A DNA stretch of 64,000 nt, from NCBI GenBank assembly GCA_963457665.1, contig OY735212.1, forward strand, positions 19,784,247-19,848,246. Reading direction: 5' to 3'. The notes beneath the pieces were generated by a model. It worked only from the letters and a program-made list of their open reading frames with translations. It did not search any database and was not told the DNA's origin. This document shows, piece by piece, positions 52,601 to 62,849 of the stretch. Source of the DNA: Thysanoteuthis rhombus. Its lineage: Eukaryota > Mollusca > Cephalopoda > Oegopsida > Thysanoteuthidae. Both the position numbers and the translations under genes were made by a program. Every line of letters begins with the position of its first letter. Position 1 is the stretch's first letter.

Positions 52601-52973
52601 AATATATCCATGCAAAATGCCTGGCTTCTTGTGCATGGATCATGCAGAAGGAGCCCAAAGCTATTTTATAAGGTAATTTATTTTTTGATAATCCAAGTAT
52701 CCTAATTTCAAGATTCAACTCATCTCAAGCTGTTATAATGTGAATTGATCAGACATGAAGTCTCAAAAATTGCTATAACATCATTTTTATTGTTATGTCA
52801 TAATAGGAAAGTAAATCAACCAATGGGATCATCCCATTGGAGTGCAAACAAACAAATAGATGAACAAACAGAAAATTAATAGAGAAGATCATTATATAGT
52901 TAGATACAAAAGTTGCATTTATCACTGAAGATTAAGTGACAGCAAGTATCCTCATATCTGAAGCACCTATTCA
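52601..52973. other. Nothing recognised
   Basis: AT-rich; the 12-base GGGATCATCCCATT word near 52828 is a small palindrome. Confidence 0.45.
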
Positions 52974-53427
52974 TTATTAGAAACTGACAACCAAAATTAT
53001 CAACATAGACTTCTTCAGTTTTCAAGTGAGTTTGGCTGTGTATGAGTAATACGTACAGGTTGCACCAATGGATCTAGAAGGCTGAAAATTTAAACATTTA
53101 CTTCTTATTATGAATTCGAGAAACCTTTTATTTGAGGGGGGGGGGTCTACTTCACCCCCAAATAGGTTTTTAGTGGGTGGGGTGGGTCAATTAGCAATGT
53201 AAGTTTATGCTATATTGTTCTCTTATTTTGTATCTGGTAGCTATCATGCATGTTTTGTTTTTTTAAATCAGGACTTTTTTCATTATTATCACCTAACAAG
53301 AGGCAAGAGAAGGAGTTTATTCATTGATCTCTTTTTTTCCAATTTCTTGATTGATCACCCCAAGATAGCATGCTTTCAAATGATGTTGGTCATGTGACGG
53401 TTTCTATTGAGTGACTAACCCGACCTG
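52974..53427 (-). mobile_element. Family A copy, full length
   Basis: TTATTAGAAACTGACAACC, TTTTCAAGTGAGTTTGGCTG, GGCTGAAAATTTAAACATTTAC, GGTTTTTAGTGGGTGGGG, TGCTATATTGTTCTC, GATTGATCACCCCAAGATAGC and GGTTTCTATTGAGTGACTAACC. Both ends are present. Confidence 0.8.
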
Positions 53428-54333
53428 TTTATTTCAATCTCATTCTCCTAAGAACTCTTTCCTTGTTTTTTTCATTAATTTCTGTATACATTTTGAGTTG
53501 CATTCAAGTATTCATACGCATTTATATTAATCCTGCGCATTTAATGCCCCGATAGTGTTGTTATCTTGGATGTCAATCCCGTCTCCTGTCACTGGTTGTT
53601 CCCTGTGCATATCCAAGAGTGTGCATTTCTCTATCAATTGATAAAAGGAGAAATATCAAAAATTTATTCATGAGTTGACTTGAGAGCATATGATAATAAT
53701 TCTGTTAAGCACAATGCCTCAGAACAAATACAGATCCTGTTAATGGGGTACCTGCCCCAATATTTTGAAAGATAAAGCCCAGTTCATAGTTCATGTAAAT
53801 TCAATATCCTTCTCCTAAATTGAATTTATAGCAAACACCTCACTGTTTTTCATTGTGACCTGCCTCAAAAACAAACTCTGCACAAGAGTGAAACCTTTTT
53901 TCAGTTGAGCATTTGTTAATCAATTTTTTGCATGCAGAGTTGTTTTAAAAATGAAATAACATATGATGCGGACTAAATATCTGGGGCTTACTCATAATTT
54001 CTTCATATTTTTCATCAAACCACACAAAACAGAAGAACTTCAATTTCCTTGTTTCAATTCAAAATAGCTGCTTTTGTAAAATATTTTGTTTCTTTTAACA
54101 AGTCTCTACCATAGTAAATAATAGAATGCTGTTACAGCTTATCAGGTTTCTATTAACCTAATACATGTAAATGAAAAAATTGAATGCCCTGAATGCAAAC
54201 TAACCTTTGTCCTGACTGACTGACTGACAGACTGACAGACTAACCCTAACACCTACCCCTAAACCTAGTTTTTAATAACAGCAAATTTACCGAAATGTCC
54301 TTAACTTTGTTTATTTCTAACAATTTGCAAACC
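53428..54333. other. Nothing recognised
   Basis: Short (CTGA)n at 54212-54240 followed by CTAACCCTAACACCTACCCC, too short to be telomeric. No ORF of interest. Confidence 0.45.
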
Positions 54334-54730
54334 AAACTATCATCATCATCATCATAATCCATTATATGACCACTGCTGGACTAAAGCCTTCCCATCTCCT
54401 TCCATGACGACAGCAGTTGTGTTAACATCTGCCATGTCTTACCAGCAAACCTTTCTATCTCATCTCTTCATCATGTACCCAGTCATTTCCCACTTCCTTT
54501 ACAGTCCAATGGGCACCAATCAGTTAGTCTTTTGCTCTGTTTGTTGTCTTCTCTTCTGACTAAGTGCCTAGCCAATCCCTATTTTTTTTACTTAATTATT
54601 TGTATAATATCCTTCACCGACCATCTGAACCACATTGATCTTAGAGTTATCTCTATTATATCTCTTTTCATGGCCCTCCGCTCAATTCTCTTTGTGGTGC
54701 AATGGATAGCAAATAAGTCTTGCATATCAT
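54334..54730 (-). mobile_element. RTE-2 LINE 3' fragment (second RTE subfamily)
   Basis: Minus-strand frames give IHCTTKRIERRAMKRDI, HLVRREDNKQSKRLTDWCPL, RDEIERFAGKTWQ and KALVQQWSYNG, matching the RTE C-terminal pattern (WAGHLVRR.DNRW, WRDEIEKFAG..WQ, GEAFVQQWS). The tail is (ATG)n at 54336-54352. Sequence is clearly different from RTE-1. The frame is broken several times. Confidence 0.75.
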
Positions 54731-54732
54731 GA

Positions 54733-54928
54733 TTACTCAGTAATTATTGCAATATCACTTACGTGAATAATCACAATAATGATTAATCACAATTAACAAT
54801 AATGATATTGATAATAATCCGCACATATGATAATCAATAATGAGCTGATATTTCCTGTCACACTGAGAGATGCAACTGACATAGTAAAATAGAATTTCAT
54901 TCACGTTCTAATGATATAATAAGAATAA
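54733..54928. repeat. AT-rich repeat D, copy 1
   Basis: CACAATAATGATTAATCACA, AATGATATTGATAATAATCC, AATAATGAGCTGATATTTCCTGT, CACTGAGAGATGCAACTGAC and AAATAGAATTTCATTCACGTTC. The same order occurs at 55170-55345, on the other side of an RTE-1 fragment. Confidence 0.75.
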
Positions 54929-54929
54929 A

Positions 54930-55150
54930 CAGTGGTCAGAAATATCACAGAAACCATAAGAAAAGTCAAGCAATCATTGGTTGGTCAAGTTGCCAGAACG
55001 TCAGACAGCCACTGCATATCATAACTCAGGGTGTGGATTTCTGAGATCATATGCGAAACTGGTCAGCAAAAAATAAGAGGGCATGACAAATAAGACAAGT
55101 CCAGAGGAAGGTCTATGTCCATTGATGAACATCAAAGACTGATGATGATA
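54930..55150 (+). mobile_element. RTE-1 LINE 3' fragment, decayed
   Basis: TCAGAAATATCACAGAAACC (RNITETI), AGTCAAGCAATCATTGGTTGG, CAAGTTGCCAGAACG, ATGCGAAACTGGTCAGC and GGAAGGTCTATGTCCATTG, ending CAAAGACTGATGATGATAT. A ~40-base deletion removes the DKFRKYW..EVW region. Confidence 0.75.
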
Positions 55151-55169
55151 TTGTCATTATTATGATTAG

Positions 55170-55345
55170 TGTGCCAATATCATCATGGATAATTACAATA
55201 ATAATTAATCACATTAAATATCAATGATATTAATTATCATTCAAACATATAATGATTAACAATGACCTGATTTTTTCTGTAATGCTGAGTGGTGTAACTG
55301 ACGTAGCAAAATAGAATTTAATTCATGTTCTAATGATGTAAAAAA
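55170..55345. repeat. AT-rich repeat D, copy 2
   Basis: ATTACAATAATAATTAATCAC, AATGATATTAATTATCATTC, AACAATGACCTGATTTTTTCTGT, GCTGAGTGGTGTAACTGACG and AAATAGAATTTAATTCATG. By eye about 80% identical to copy 1, direct orientation. Confidence 0.75.
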
Positions 55346-55885
55346 ATACTGAATTTAAAAAACAATGATTAGAATATGCAATGAAAACAAAAAAAGATTT
55401 AAAATCTGTTTGTGATTAACAGAACCCTGTTCCTCAAACTCACTGCAATGCAAATCTCTATTATCCATGTATATAAAATGCAATGTGTATCCATATATTT
55501 CTTGAATGCCATCATCTTCTTAGACATGTGTAAACTGGAAATACATAAATACATTGACTAATAATAAACAATTACTATGATAATTCATTATGTTAAATGA
55601 TAATGAACAATTACAATAATGAATAATTACATTTATGATCATTTGTGGTTTTGTGTTATAATTGGGCCGCGCTTAGTAAATAACTATGAAGCGACATGAT
55701 CTTTCTTTTTGTTTTATATGCATTGTTTATTCCATGGAGAGCAACATGATCTTTGATATATTTCACATACAGACTTTGTATGCAGTTTTGTTGGCAGTTT
55801 GCTTTCATTTTCACATGAACATGAATTTCTTATCTTATGAACTGAAGAGTAAAAAGTAATGGAAAATAATGGTAACAGGGGTTGG
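55346..55885. other. AT-rich, weak repeat D similarity
   Basis: 55556-55640 (ATAATAAACAATTACTATGA, AATAATGAATAATTACA) resembles the first part of repeat D. Otherwise unassigned. Confidence 0.45.
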
Positions 55886-56060
55886 GATTGGAGGTAGGTA
55901 TTTTAACCCCCTACCCTCTAGGGACTCCAGTGGAAGGGGCCCTTTGAAGCTTTCTAAACAGTAGTTCAACTACTGCATTTCTACTGACTGATCACATTGA
56001 ATGTTGGAATGGGCCCTCTAGGAGCTAAGACCCCCGGCCTTCAAATCCCTACCTGAGCTT
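55886..56060 (-). repeat. Repeat M copy
   Basis: GGGGTTGGGATTGGAGGTAGG, CAGTAGTTCAACTACTGC (itself a palindrome), GAATGTTGGAATGGGCCC and CTAGGAGCTAAGACCC. The inner GTTCAACTACTGCATTTCTACT is the reverse complement of a stretch in 45560-45770. Confidence 0.55.
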
Positions 56061-56079
56061 CTGAGTGGTAACAAAAAAT

Positions 56080-56120
56080 ATTGATGATGATGATGATGAT
56101 GATGAAGATGGTGGTGAATC
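56080..56120. repeat. (GAT)n tract
   Basis: About 8 GAT units, then GAAGATGGTGGTG. No RTE body adjacent on the left. Confidence 0.85.
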
Positions 56121-56221
56121 ATTACTTGTGTTGATGATGATTAAAATCATTATTATTTAATGTGATTTATCATTGTTGTAATTCTCCATGATGATGATGA
56201 TACAGTAATCATAATAATGAT

Positions 56222-56515
56222 AATATCATCACCAGTCTTTGATGTCTGTCATTGGACATAGACCTTCCCCAGAATTTCTGAACTTGTCTAATTTGTCATG
56301 CCATCTTATTTTTTGCTGACCAGTTTTGCATATGATCTCAGGGGACCCACATTGTGCGTCATGATATCCAATGGCTGTCTGGCATTCTGGCAACATGACC
56401 AACCTATAACTGTTTGAGTTTTCCAATGGTTTCTGTGATATTTCTCACCACAATTCGTTTTTCTAACATAATGTGCTGTCTTGTGATTTCTCCACGTGAT
56501 GTTGAGTATGAAGCA
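56222..56515 (-). mobile_element. RTE-1 LINE 3' fragment
   Basis: ATCATCACCAGTCTTTGATG, CATTGGACATAGACCTTCCCC, then a ~35-base deletion to GAATTTCTGAACTTGTC, CAATGGCTGTCTGGCATTC, CATGACC, ACAATTCG-, TCTTGTGATTTCTCCACGTG. The minus ORFs 56229-56426 and 56306-56539 are partly in the element frame (ITWRNHKTAHYVR). Confidence 0.82.
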
Positions 56516-56680
56516 TACTGTAAAAAGTAGATTGAGCAATAGTAATAAGATAACAATGATAATTGCATTAACGGTGATGCCATGGATTATAGTAATAGAA
56601 TAAATGAGATTTACTAGAATAACATAAAGAGAGAAATTTCCTGTTGCACTCAGGTTAATTGAAAAAAGAAGTTACAATTC

Positions 56681-57113
56681 TGTATAGTCACTCAATAGAA
56701 ACCATCATGTGTCCAACGTCTTTTTGACAGCATTTGGGGGTGATCAGTTGAAAAATTTGTAAAAGAGGGATGATCAATGAATAAAATACTTCTCTTACAT
56801 TTTGTTGGTTGTAATCACCAAGAAAGTCTGAATTTAAAAAAAAAAAATATGTTTGAGCACTGCCAGGCACAAACTGAGGGACCAATTTAGGATAAATTCA
56901 TATTGCAAATTGACCCCCCCCTCTAAAACTTTTCTGGAGGGGGGATTTTTTTTTAAATCTTCTTTTCTAGACACAACAAGTGAATGTTTAAATTGTAAGC
57001 CTTCCAGCTCCATTGGCGTGGCCTATAAATGGGACACATATATAGCCAGATAAACAACCAGACTCACTTAAAGACTGAAGAAATCTACAAGACAGTCCCG
57101 ATGACAGTTTCTA
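56681..57113 (+). mobile_element. Family A copy, full length
   Basis: TATAGTCACTCAATAGAAACC, TTGGTTGTAATCACCAAG, an A run at 56836-56847, a C run at 56914-56921, CTTCCAGCTCCATTGGCGTGG, CCAGACTCACTTAAAGACTG and GATGACAGTTTCTAATAG at the right end. Confidence 0.8.
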
Positions 57114-57461
57114 ATAGTAGTACTAGTAGTATCATAATCATCATTATCATTATTATTATGAAAGAGAAAATGGCTCAAGATGAGCTGGTGACTGAGAGTG
57201 GAGAGGAACCTCTGACTGGTCAACAGAAGCTGGAACGATACCATTAGACACTAAAAATCATACACAGTGGAGTGCCTTGATCATCTCATGTGTTGCATGA
57301 CACAAGTGTAACTGAGTCTGGATGTAAGTGCAAAGAAAAAGAAGAGAAATAAATTTATCATTGCAGTATATTAACTCTTAAATTCATACCTAAAAAATCA
57401 AATTTGAAAGTTTATTCCAGTAATATATAGTATGAAAAACATGGCTTTAAAATGGGAAAAT
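57114..57461. other. Unassigned
   Basis: 57375-57420 (TTAAATTCATACCTA, TCAAATTTGAAAG) resembles 58150-58190. The plus ORF 57029-57247 is partly in family A. Confidence 0.45.
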
Positions 57462-57790
57462 CTAGCCTAACAAATCTGCTTACCACTGACAAGAGTCAAC
57501 AAAATTGTATGATGATAATATTCCTTTTGATGTATTATACCTAGATTTCGGAAAAACCTTTGACTCAGTTCCTCATTGTAGACTGATTTACCAACTGAAA
57601 AGATGTGGCATGGCTTGCAATCTAATTTGTTAGCTGGAAGACTCCCTACAGGTTAGGATACAGAGAGTCGGTATAAATGGTTCTAAATCTGACTGGAGGT
57701 GTGTAAGTAATGGTGCGCCACAGGAGTCAGTGCTTGGACCAGAACTATTTTTATCATTTATTAATGATGTACCAGATATAATGTATGAGA
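57462..57790 (+). mobile_element. CR1/Jockey-type LINE reverse-transcriptase fragment
   Basis: From 57529 the frame reads DVLYLDFGKTFDSVPHCRLI (RT motif A, consensus YLDFSKAFD.VPH), YQLKRCGM, stop, LEDSLQVRIQRVGINGSKSD, then VSNGAPQESVLGPELFLSFI and NDVPDI (motif B, consensus [20 protein letters not shown]). TNLL-containing sequence upstream is in another frame, indicating a frameshift near 57510. The FADD motif lies beyond the truncation. It is distinct from both RTE families and occurs once in the window. Confidence 0.85.
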
Positions 57791-58469
57791 TATTTTTACA
57801 AGAAGGGAGTTAAAGGGAGCCACACATATACAGAGGGAGTAAATAGAATTGAACTGATTATCAGGAAATTCTTTTTCTTCTTTCTGTTTAGTTCAGAAAA
57901 GAATTGCATCATTTTTATTCTATTCGTAGAAGAGTTTCACTGTCAATCAGAGTAGTATTAAGTGGTTCATGGAATCAAGAGTTCATTATGCATTAGCACA
58001 CACCATCTGAAATTAAAATATATACGACTATGACAATATGAGAAGCTAAATGAGAAAGAGCATATGTTACACTGCCATGTTTGTAAATGCTCAAAATCAG
58101 TTCAAAAGATATGATTGGGTGGCAGCAGAAAACTGTACAAATAATTACCTCTTAAATTCATATCAGGGAATTTAAAAGTCAAACGAAGGGTAGTAACTCC
58201 TGATTAAAGTTACTTTTTTGCTGTAATTTTTATTTCCCTTTAATTTAATTCACAAGAGAATTTAATTTTTTTTATTTCATTCATTGTAGAGTTCCACATC
58301 AGTTTCAAACTGTTCATGAATCTAAGAGTAAATACAACCACTTGGGGGGAAAAAAACACACCAGGAACTGAATAAGAAGATGAAAAGAACCTGTGACTTT
58401 GGATCATATATATAGACTCATTAAGGGATTTCGGTAGTGATTAGGTCTCACAGGGTTGAGTTGCAAGTC
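57791..58469. repeat. Region with a diverged ~120-bp direct repeat
   Basis: 57880-57975 and 58230-58330 share TTCA(G/C)A(A)AAGAGAATT-like, TTTTATT(C/T)(T)ATTC, GTAGA(A)GAGTTTCAC/GTAGAGTTCCAC and GTTCATG(G)AATC(A)AAGAGT words. No family recognised. Confidence 0.45.
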
Positions 58470-58740
58470 ACAAGCCCAACCTTCTTCATTTTAGGGATCA
58501 ACCAAGCTGTGAGTTTTTTTCTGTCAAAGAAACTTTCTCTTAAATGGACTGCCTTACAGGCCTACAGGGCTCCAATAGTCTTGCAATATGTCCATTGCTT
58601 GAGGATAGAATTCATGCCTCTCCAAAGGGCAATACTGCCAAGTGAACATAAACAGCCTCGGCTGAAACTCGAGTTCAATCTGCCGATCCTAGTCTTTGCG
58701 CCACCCATCATGCCACTCTGCACCTCCATTCAAGCATGAT
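58470..58740 (+). repeat. Repeat L copy 5
   Basis: AAGAAACTTTCTCTTAAATGG, ACTGCCTTACAGGC, GAATTCATGCCTCTCC, AAGTGAACATAAACAGC and GAAACTCGAGTTCAATCTGCC. Minus strand GATTGAACTC with GTGGC(A)TGATGGGTGGCG upstream could be B- and A-box relics. ORF 58437-58739 (100 codons) coincides with the repeat and is not supported as a gene. Confidence 0.55.
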
Positions 58741-58759
58741 AAACAGATGTAATTGTTTT

Positions 58760-58930
58760 GACTATTTTTGCCACCGATTTTTTTTGGGGGGGGGGATCAC
58801 AACGTCATTCCCCGGCAATGCATGAACAGCCTGATTGGAAATAAGTAGTAACCCCACGCTGCAAAATGAACTCACACCTTCTAGCCTTGCTGTCTTTAAT
58901 CATTCAGCTACAGGGTTCCATAGTTAGCAG
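58760..58930 (-). repeat. tRNA-like sequence (uncertain)
   Basis: Minus strand TGTAGCTGAATGATTAAAGAC (A-box-like) and GTGAGTTCATTTTGC (B-box-like) are about 40 bases apart near 58868-58920. A 10-base G run lies at 58785-58794. Single copy, so weak. Confidence 0.35.
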
Positions 58931-59991
58931 AAGCTGATTTTACACCTTCAAACTGACTCCATACTACCAATGTTCAATGCTTATATTTGAGACTTCATAG
59001 TCACTATAGAGTGACCTTAAATTTATTCTTATCATAGTAATACCGTATATCTATTATCAATTTTAACAAGTTTTTTTTTTCACCTTAATTCTTAGTTGTT
59101 TTTCGTCAAAACTTTGACTCAGATCCAATAATAAGAATACATTAAAGATGTAATTATCATCAATAAAGAAAGAAAGTGTCAAAAACAGATGCAGAAAATA
59201 CTGGTTTGCCAAGAAAAGAATCTGTTAGAGATTGGAAAAATAACCATCATAGCCTTGGGGATAGTTCAGAAATTCTTTAAGGAAAAGTTGGAGAAAATAA
59301 GAAGTTAAAGACAAGTAAAAATATAATAAGCCAGAATAGTTCTAAAGATGGAAATAATAGTGAATAAAAATGCTTGAGTGCTACAGAAAGTTGGTGTTAC
59401 TTGGCTACTAGCACGACCTTCCAGAGAATTATGAAGTGAATGAAGGAAAATGAATAAAGAAGAACAAAAATTGAAGGGAGGAATGAAAGCTTTGGCAGAA
59501 ATGTTCTATTTTCTCATGGCAGCCTAAAACAATACAAAAAAAAATCTATTCAAAGATGAAAAAAAAAATCAAAAAATGGCTGAAATGCTTTGCACTTTCA
59601 ATTCCAAGTGTTGAAAAGCATCAACTTCTATTTTCTGCCTGTCACAACTGATGAGTTTCATCAGAGTTATCTTTCCTTACTTTGTTGACTCTTCTTTCTG
59701 ATCACTGGCAAATGGAATACAAAAAAGAAATTTTCACACAAGCGACGGAGACGCAGTCAAGCTTCCAATTGGGAATGTTCAATCTTGGCAAATGCATTTG
59801 CAGCTACAATATTGATTATGCGTTGTTCTCTACAATGTCGCACCCAGCCAGGGAGAAATTCTCCTAGATAAACCAAGTCTGGCATAAGGCCATATTTTTT
59901 TTAGTACCCAGTCAGGCTTAAACTTATAGTCAATGGTAGATGTGACTACCATTGTAAAAGCTACACAATTAGTATCTCTCTCTCTCTCTAT
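58931..59991. other. Unassigned 1 kb
   Basis: 59150-59580 is purine-rich with AAAGAAAG words. The plus ORF 59682-59867 has no known motif. Confidence 0.45.
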
Positions 59992-60020
59992 GTATATATA
60001 TACATATATATATATATATA
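59992..60020. repeat. (TC)n/(TA)n microsatellite
   Basis: (TC)6 at 59977-59988, then TATGTATATATA and about 18 bases of TA adjoining SINE-I. Confidence 0.85.
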
Positions 60021-60265
60021 TTATTGTATCATCCACACACAGCTGTTTCAATGTATAGCATCTCTTCAGTGTGTCTACAGACTTTCCATTATCCCATCCA
60101 GTACCACGAACCTTCACTTCAGACCCGCAGGCCGATATCCTACTTCTGGACTACAGAACTGGACAGTCAGTAAAGCTGAATTTAAGCAATATGTTTATTG
60201 ACACATAAATCCCTCATCCACCAGAATGCTCTATTCCTATGGAAGAGCATAGCATAAGCTTACAA
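60021..60265 (-). mobile_element. SINE-I copy 2 (tRNA-like)
   Basis: Same word order as 30511-30770. On the minus strand TAGTCCAGAAGTAGG (A-box consensus) and GAAGGTTCGTGG (B-box-like) lie about 30 bases apart around 60105-60155, followed by the shared TGGATGGGATAATGG. Both copies start at a TA tract with TTATTGT(G/A)TCATCCACA. Confidence 0.62.
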
Positions 60266-60350
60266 TGGATGAGTTACCTTAGTTAAAGAATGCTCAACCC
60301 TGAATAGAGGAGCATTATATATACCATGTCCCTTAGGGGCATGGGCAATC

Positions 60351-60800
60351 ATGATTCTCCACAGCTACCTTTCTGTTGTTGTTTTCAGCAATTCCTGTTC
60401 CTTTACGGTTCTTCTATTTCTATTTGGTACTCATTCTGTCATCCATTTGCTCCAACTTGTCAAGCAAGTTATCCACTGCCTCCGTCTGCATCTCTTTCCT
60501 TCTATGCGCCCTCTGAGCATTAAGTTCTCCAAGCCTTCTTTTCTCATTATGTGTCCCCCAAAATTCCAACTGTCTTGTTCTGATTGCTAACAGCAGTTTC
60601 CTTACTCTCCTCAAAACTTCCTTATTTGTCACAAACTCTGTCCACGATATTCTAAACAATGACTGATGAAAAAAAAGACTACATCTCAGTTGCTTCGAGT
60701 CTTTTCTTCATTTGTGACAAAATCATCCAACATTCACTGCCATAAAGGAGATTAGGCATTACATATCAGTACAGCACCATTTTCTTCTTTTCCAATGTTA
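60351..60800 (-). mobile_element. LINE C-terminal fragment, third type
   Basis: Minus-strand frames: NLLYGSECWMILSQMKKRLE, ATEM, then FRISWTEFVTNKEVLRRV, RKLLLAIRTRQLEFWG, frameshift by one G in a run near 60555, HIMRKEGLENLMLRGRIEGK and KWMTE-stop. This follows the pattern LLYG.E.W.L....RRLEA.EM.F.RRMLRISWT, RL..IR.RQL.FLGHIMRK..LE, GRI.GKR.RGR found after the RT domain of several LINE polyproteins. It differs from RTE-1, RTE-2 and LINE-F. ORF 60420-60659 is its longest open part. Confidence 0.75.
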
Positions 60801-60884
60801 TTTTTCAATCCTTAATACCTTCTCAGTTCTTGAAAAGCAACTTTCACTATTTTTATGCTAGTTCGCTGATGCTGGAAATAATAA

Positions 60885-60933
60885 TGATGATAATAATAAT
60901 GATGATGATGATGATTCTTCTTCTTCTTCTCCT
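60885..60933. repeat. (GAT)n / (TTC)n compound tract
   Basis: AATAATGATGATAATAATAATGATGATG then TTCTTCTTCTTC; borders the (ATC)n tail of the RTE-1 copy that follows. Confidence 0.85.
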
Positions 60934-61125
60934 TCATCATCATCATCATCATCATCAGTCTCTTAATGTCCATTGTTGGACATAGACCTTCCCCAGGATT
61001 CTCCACACTTCTCTATCATTGGCATCACGGAGCCAGTATACCATTCTTCTTAGGATTAATGGGGTCTTCTTGTTTTTAAAAGTTGAGCTTGTTCAGTCAA
61101 AGGCTTGCCATCTTAGGAAGGGGTT
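60934..61125 (-). mobile_element. RTE-1 LINE 3' fragment with internal deletion
   Basis: (ATC)n, CAGTCTCTTAATGTCC, ATTGTTGGACATAGACC, GGCATCACGGAGCCAGTATA, then a jump of about 330 RTE-1 bases to ATTCTTCTTAGGATTAATGGG and GTTCAGTCAAAGGCTTGCC. Confidence 0.8.
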
Positions 61126-61539
61126 TGAGAATTGGAACCTTAAAGATAGTAAAGGATGAGGGTACTGTAAAATTGTTTTATGTTACCTCAACTTACTTAA
61201 TGTAATCATATGAAAAGATGGTATTATTCTTTGCTGGCAACGAGGTGGCTTCAAACATATTTATTCTAAACATACCCCCAACCTGTAAAAATATTCCCCC
61301 CACCGCCACTGGAAAGGTGGCAGTAGATGCCCATGCTAGCAAGATAGATGATTTTATTCTAATGTTCTACCTGAGTTATATTTTCTAAAAATGAATAATT
61401 GAATTCTGATTAAATTTCTAATTAAAATGGTGTTGAAATTCTGATTAGAATCGTATAAAAATGAAAAAAATAACTCGGAAAAATGTTTATGAATATGTCA
61501 CGTTATAACCACTGAGTGCATAAGTATTTAATAAGCTTA
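61126..61539. other. Nothing recognised
   Basis: Local repeat of AAAATGAATAATTGAATTCTGATTA-like words at 61390-61450 (GAATTCTGATTA and GAAATTCTGATTA). Confidence 0.45.
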
Positions 61540-61640
61540 GCTTAGTCTGGCACAAGAATGAGGGACCAAGTGAGGAGTGAACTCACTACAGTAGTAATGA
61601 TTCATGACACCAGCTTGTTAACCACTATTTCATGGCAATG
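61540..61640 (-). mobile_element. tRNA-like repeat (SINE-K copy 2)
   Basis: Minus strand: AAATAGTGGTTAACAAGCTGG (A-box-like), GTGAGTTCACTCC (B-box-like, one mismatch) and TTGTGCCAGACTAAGC, the tail shared with 49635-49725. Confidence 0.5.
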
Positions 61641-61779
61641 GGTACCATGGACTGAATGCGTCTAAATGTATGCTCATTTTTCAAGACTCCATTATTAATT
61701 TTACAAGTTGCTCAAGAAACTAATTTGTAAATACTTTAAAACTTTGAAAGTAAAAATATCTGAAAACAGTCATTAAACA

Positions 61780-62062
61780 GTCATACAATACAAAACGTCA
61801 TGCGACCAATGTTTTCTGGCAGCGTGCCATCAAGGGGGTGATCAATGAATAATTTACTTCACTCCTCTCACCTTCTGATAGATCACTAAAAAGTTTTCAA
61901 AATTTTCATAGAAAAAAATTTTATAAATCAATGAAAACTCTTTTTCGACACATAACAAGGAGTAAATGTTGAAATTTGATGCAGCCTTTAAATGGGACAC
62001 ATACATACATAGCTTGCCATCTCAAATCACTTAAAAACTAAAGAAAACTATGTTGATTAAGT
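61780..62062 (+). mobile_element. Family A copy, shortened
   Basis: ACAAAACGTCATGCGACCAATG, TCTGGCAGCGTGCCATC, GGGGGTGATCAATGAATAA (the first of the paired TGATCAAT words is deleted), AAAACTAAAGAAAACTATGTTG. Lacks CAGGTCTGGTTAG and the final AGTTTCTAATA. Confidence 0.7.
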
Positions 62063-62114
62063 CGACACTTAGAAATGCAGAAGAATCTGAAATGATTCTT
62101 ATAATTGGATCATG

Positions 62115-62505
62115 CAGACCTGTAAAGTTCCAATCTTAAGAATGTGTGAGAATCCTGTGACCCTGCTCCTATTCCCCCAAAAAGTGCAGTTCGAGGAATA
62201 TTTTAGTAGTGGCCTCTTTAAGAAGTTTACTGTTCAAGAAAATTTTGAAAATCGAGTAGCCAAGACATGCTAAAAATGCATTTTACAGCCTATCAGTTAA
62301 TCTATTGGCAAATCAAATGTTGTCCATAAGTCTATTTAGAACTCAACTAAGATGAAATTTTATCAGAAATCTAAACCAATTCAATAAATCTGGATAAATC
62401 TATCACTTTTCATAAAATGCATGAGGATTTTCCTTTCATGCCTGTGAGTGTAAGAATATATCAATGTGTGTGTATCACGCAAAATTCATGCGATTTGGAA
62501 GGTCT
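62115..62505 (+). repeat. Repeat O copy 2
   Basis: TTCCAATCTTAAGAATGTGTGAG, ATTTTGAAAATCGAGTAGCCAAG, GATTTTCCTTTCATGCCTGTG, GAATATATCAATGTGTGTG and TTCATGCGATTTGGAAGG. Longer than copy 1 by an internal ~100 bases. Confidence 0.6.
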
Positions 62506-62849
62506 GATTATGGGCTAAAGCCCCTGTACATTCTTTTGAGAATTTCTATTGTTAGATTTTTTTGACTTTTGTTATTCAGGACACACATCTTTAGAGGAAT
62601 ACAAAAAGGTTTTTTTAAATCTATTCCAGGAATACAAAAGGATTATTATTAATTTTTGACCAGTATTTTCTTTCATCTTAATTTTTTGTTGTTCTTTTGC
62701 GCAATTCACAGCAACAGAAAGCAGCTAAAAATTAAGATGAAAAAAATACATGTAAAAAATTGATAATAATGGTTAACAATACTTTATCAAATAGAAAAAC
62801 AAGAACCGTGAATTGTACAATGTGCTAACCACCCATGTTGTAGCAGCTG
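62506..62849. other. Nothing recognised
   Basis: GGAATACAAAAGG recurs at 62597 and 62629; otherwise unassigned. Confidence 0.45.

Noticed and set aside
54205-54260. Telomere-like CTAACCCTAAC
   Set aside because: Only one and a half units of the motif next to a CTGA repeat; not an array.
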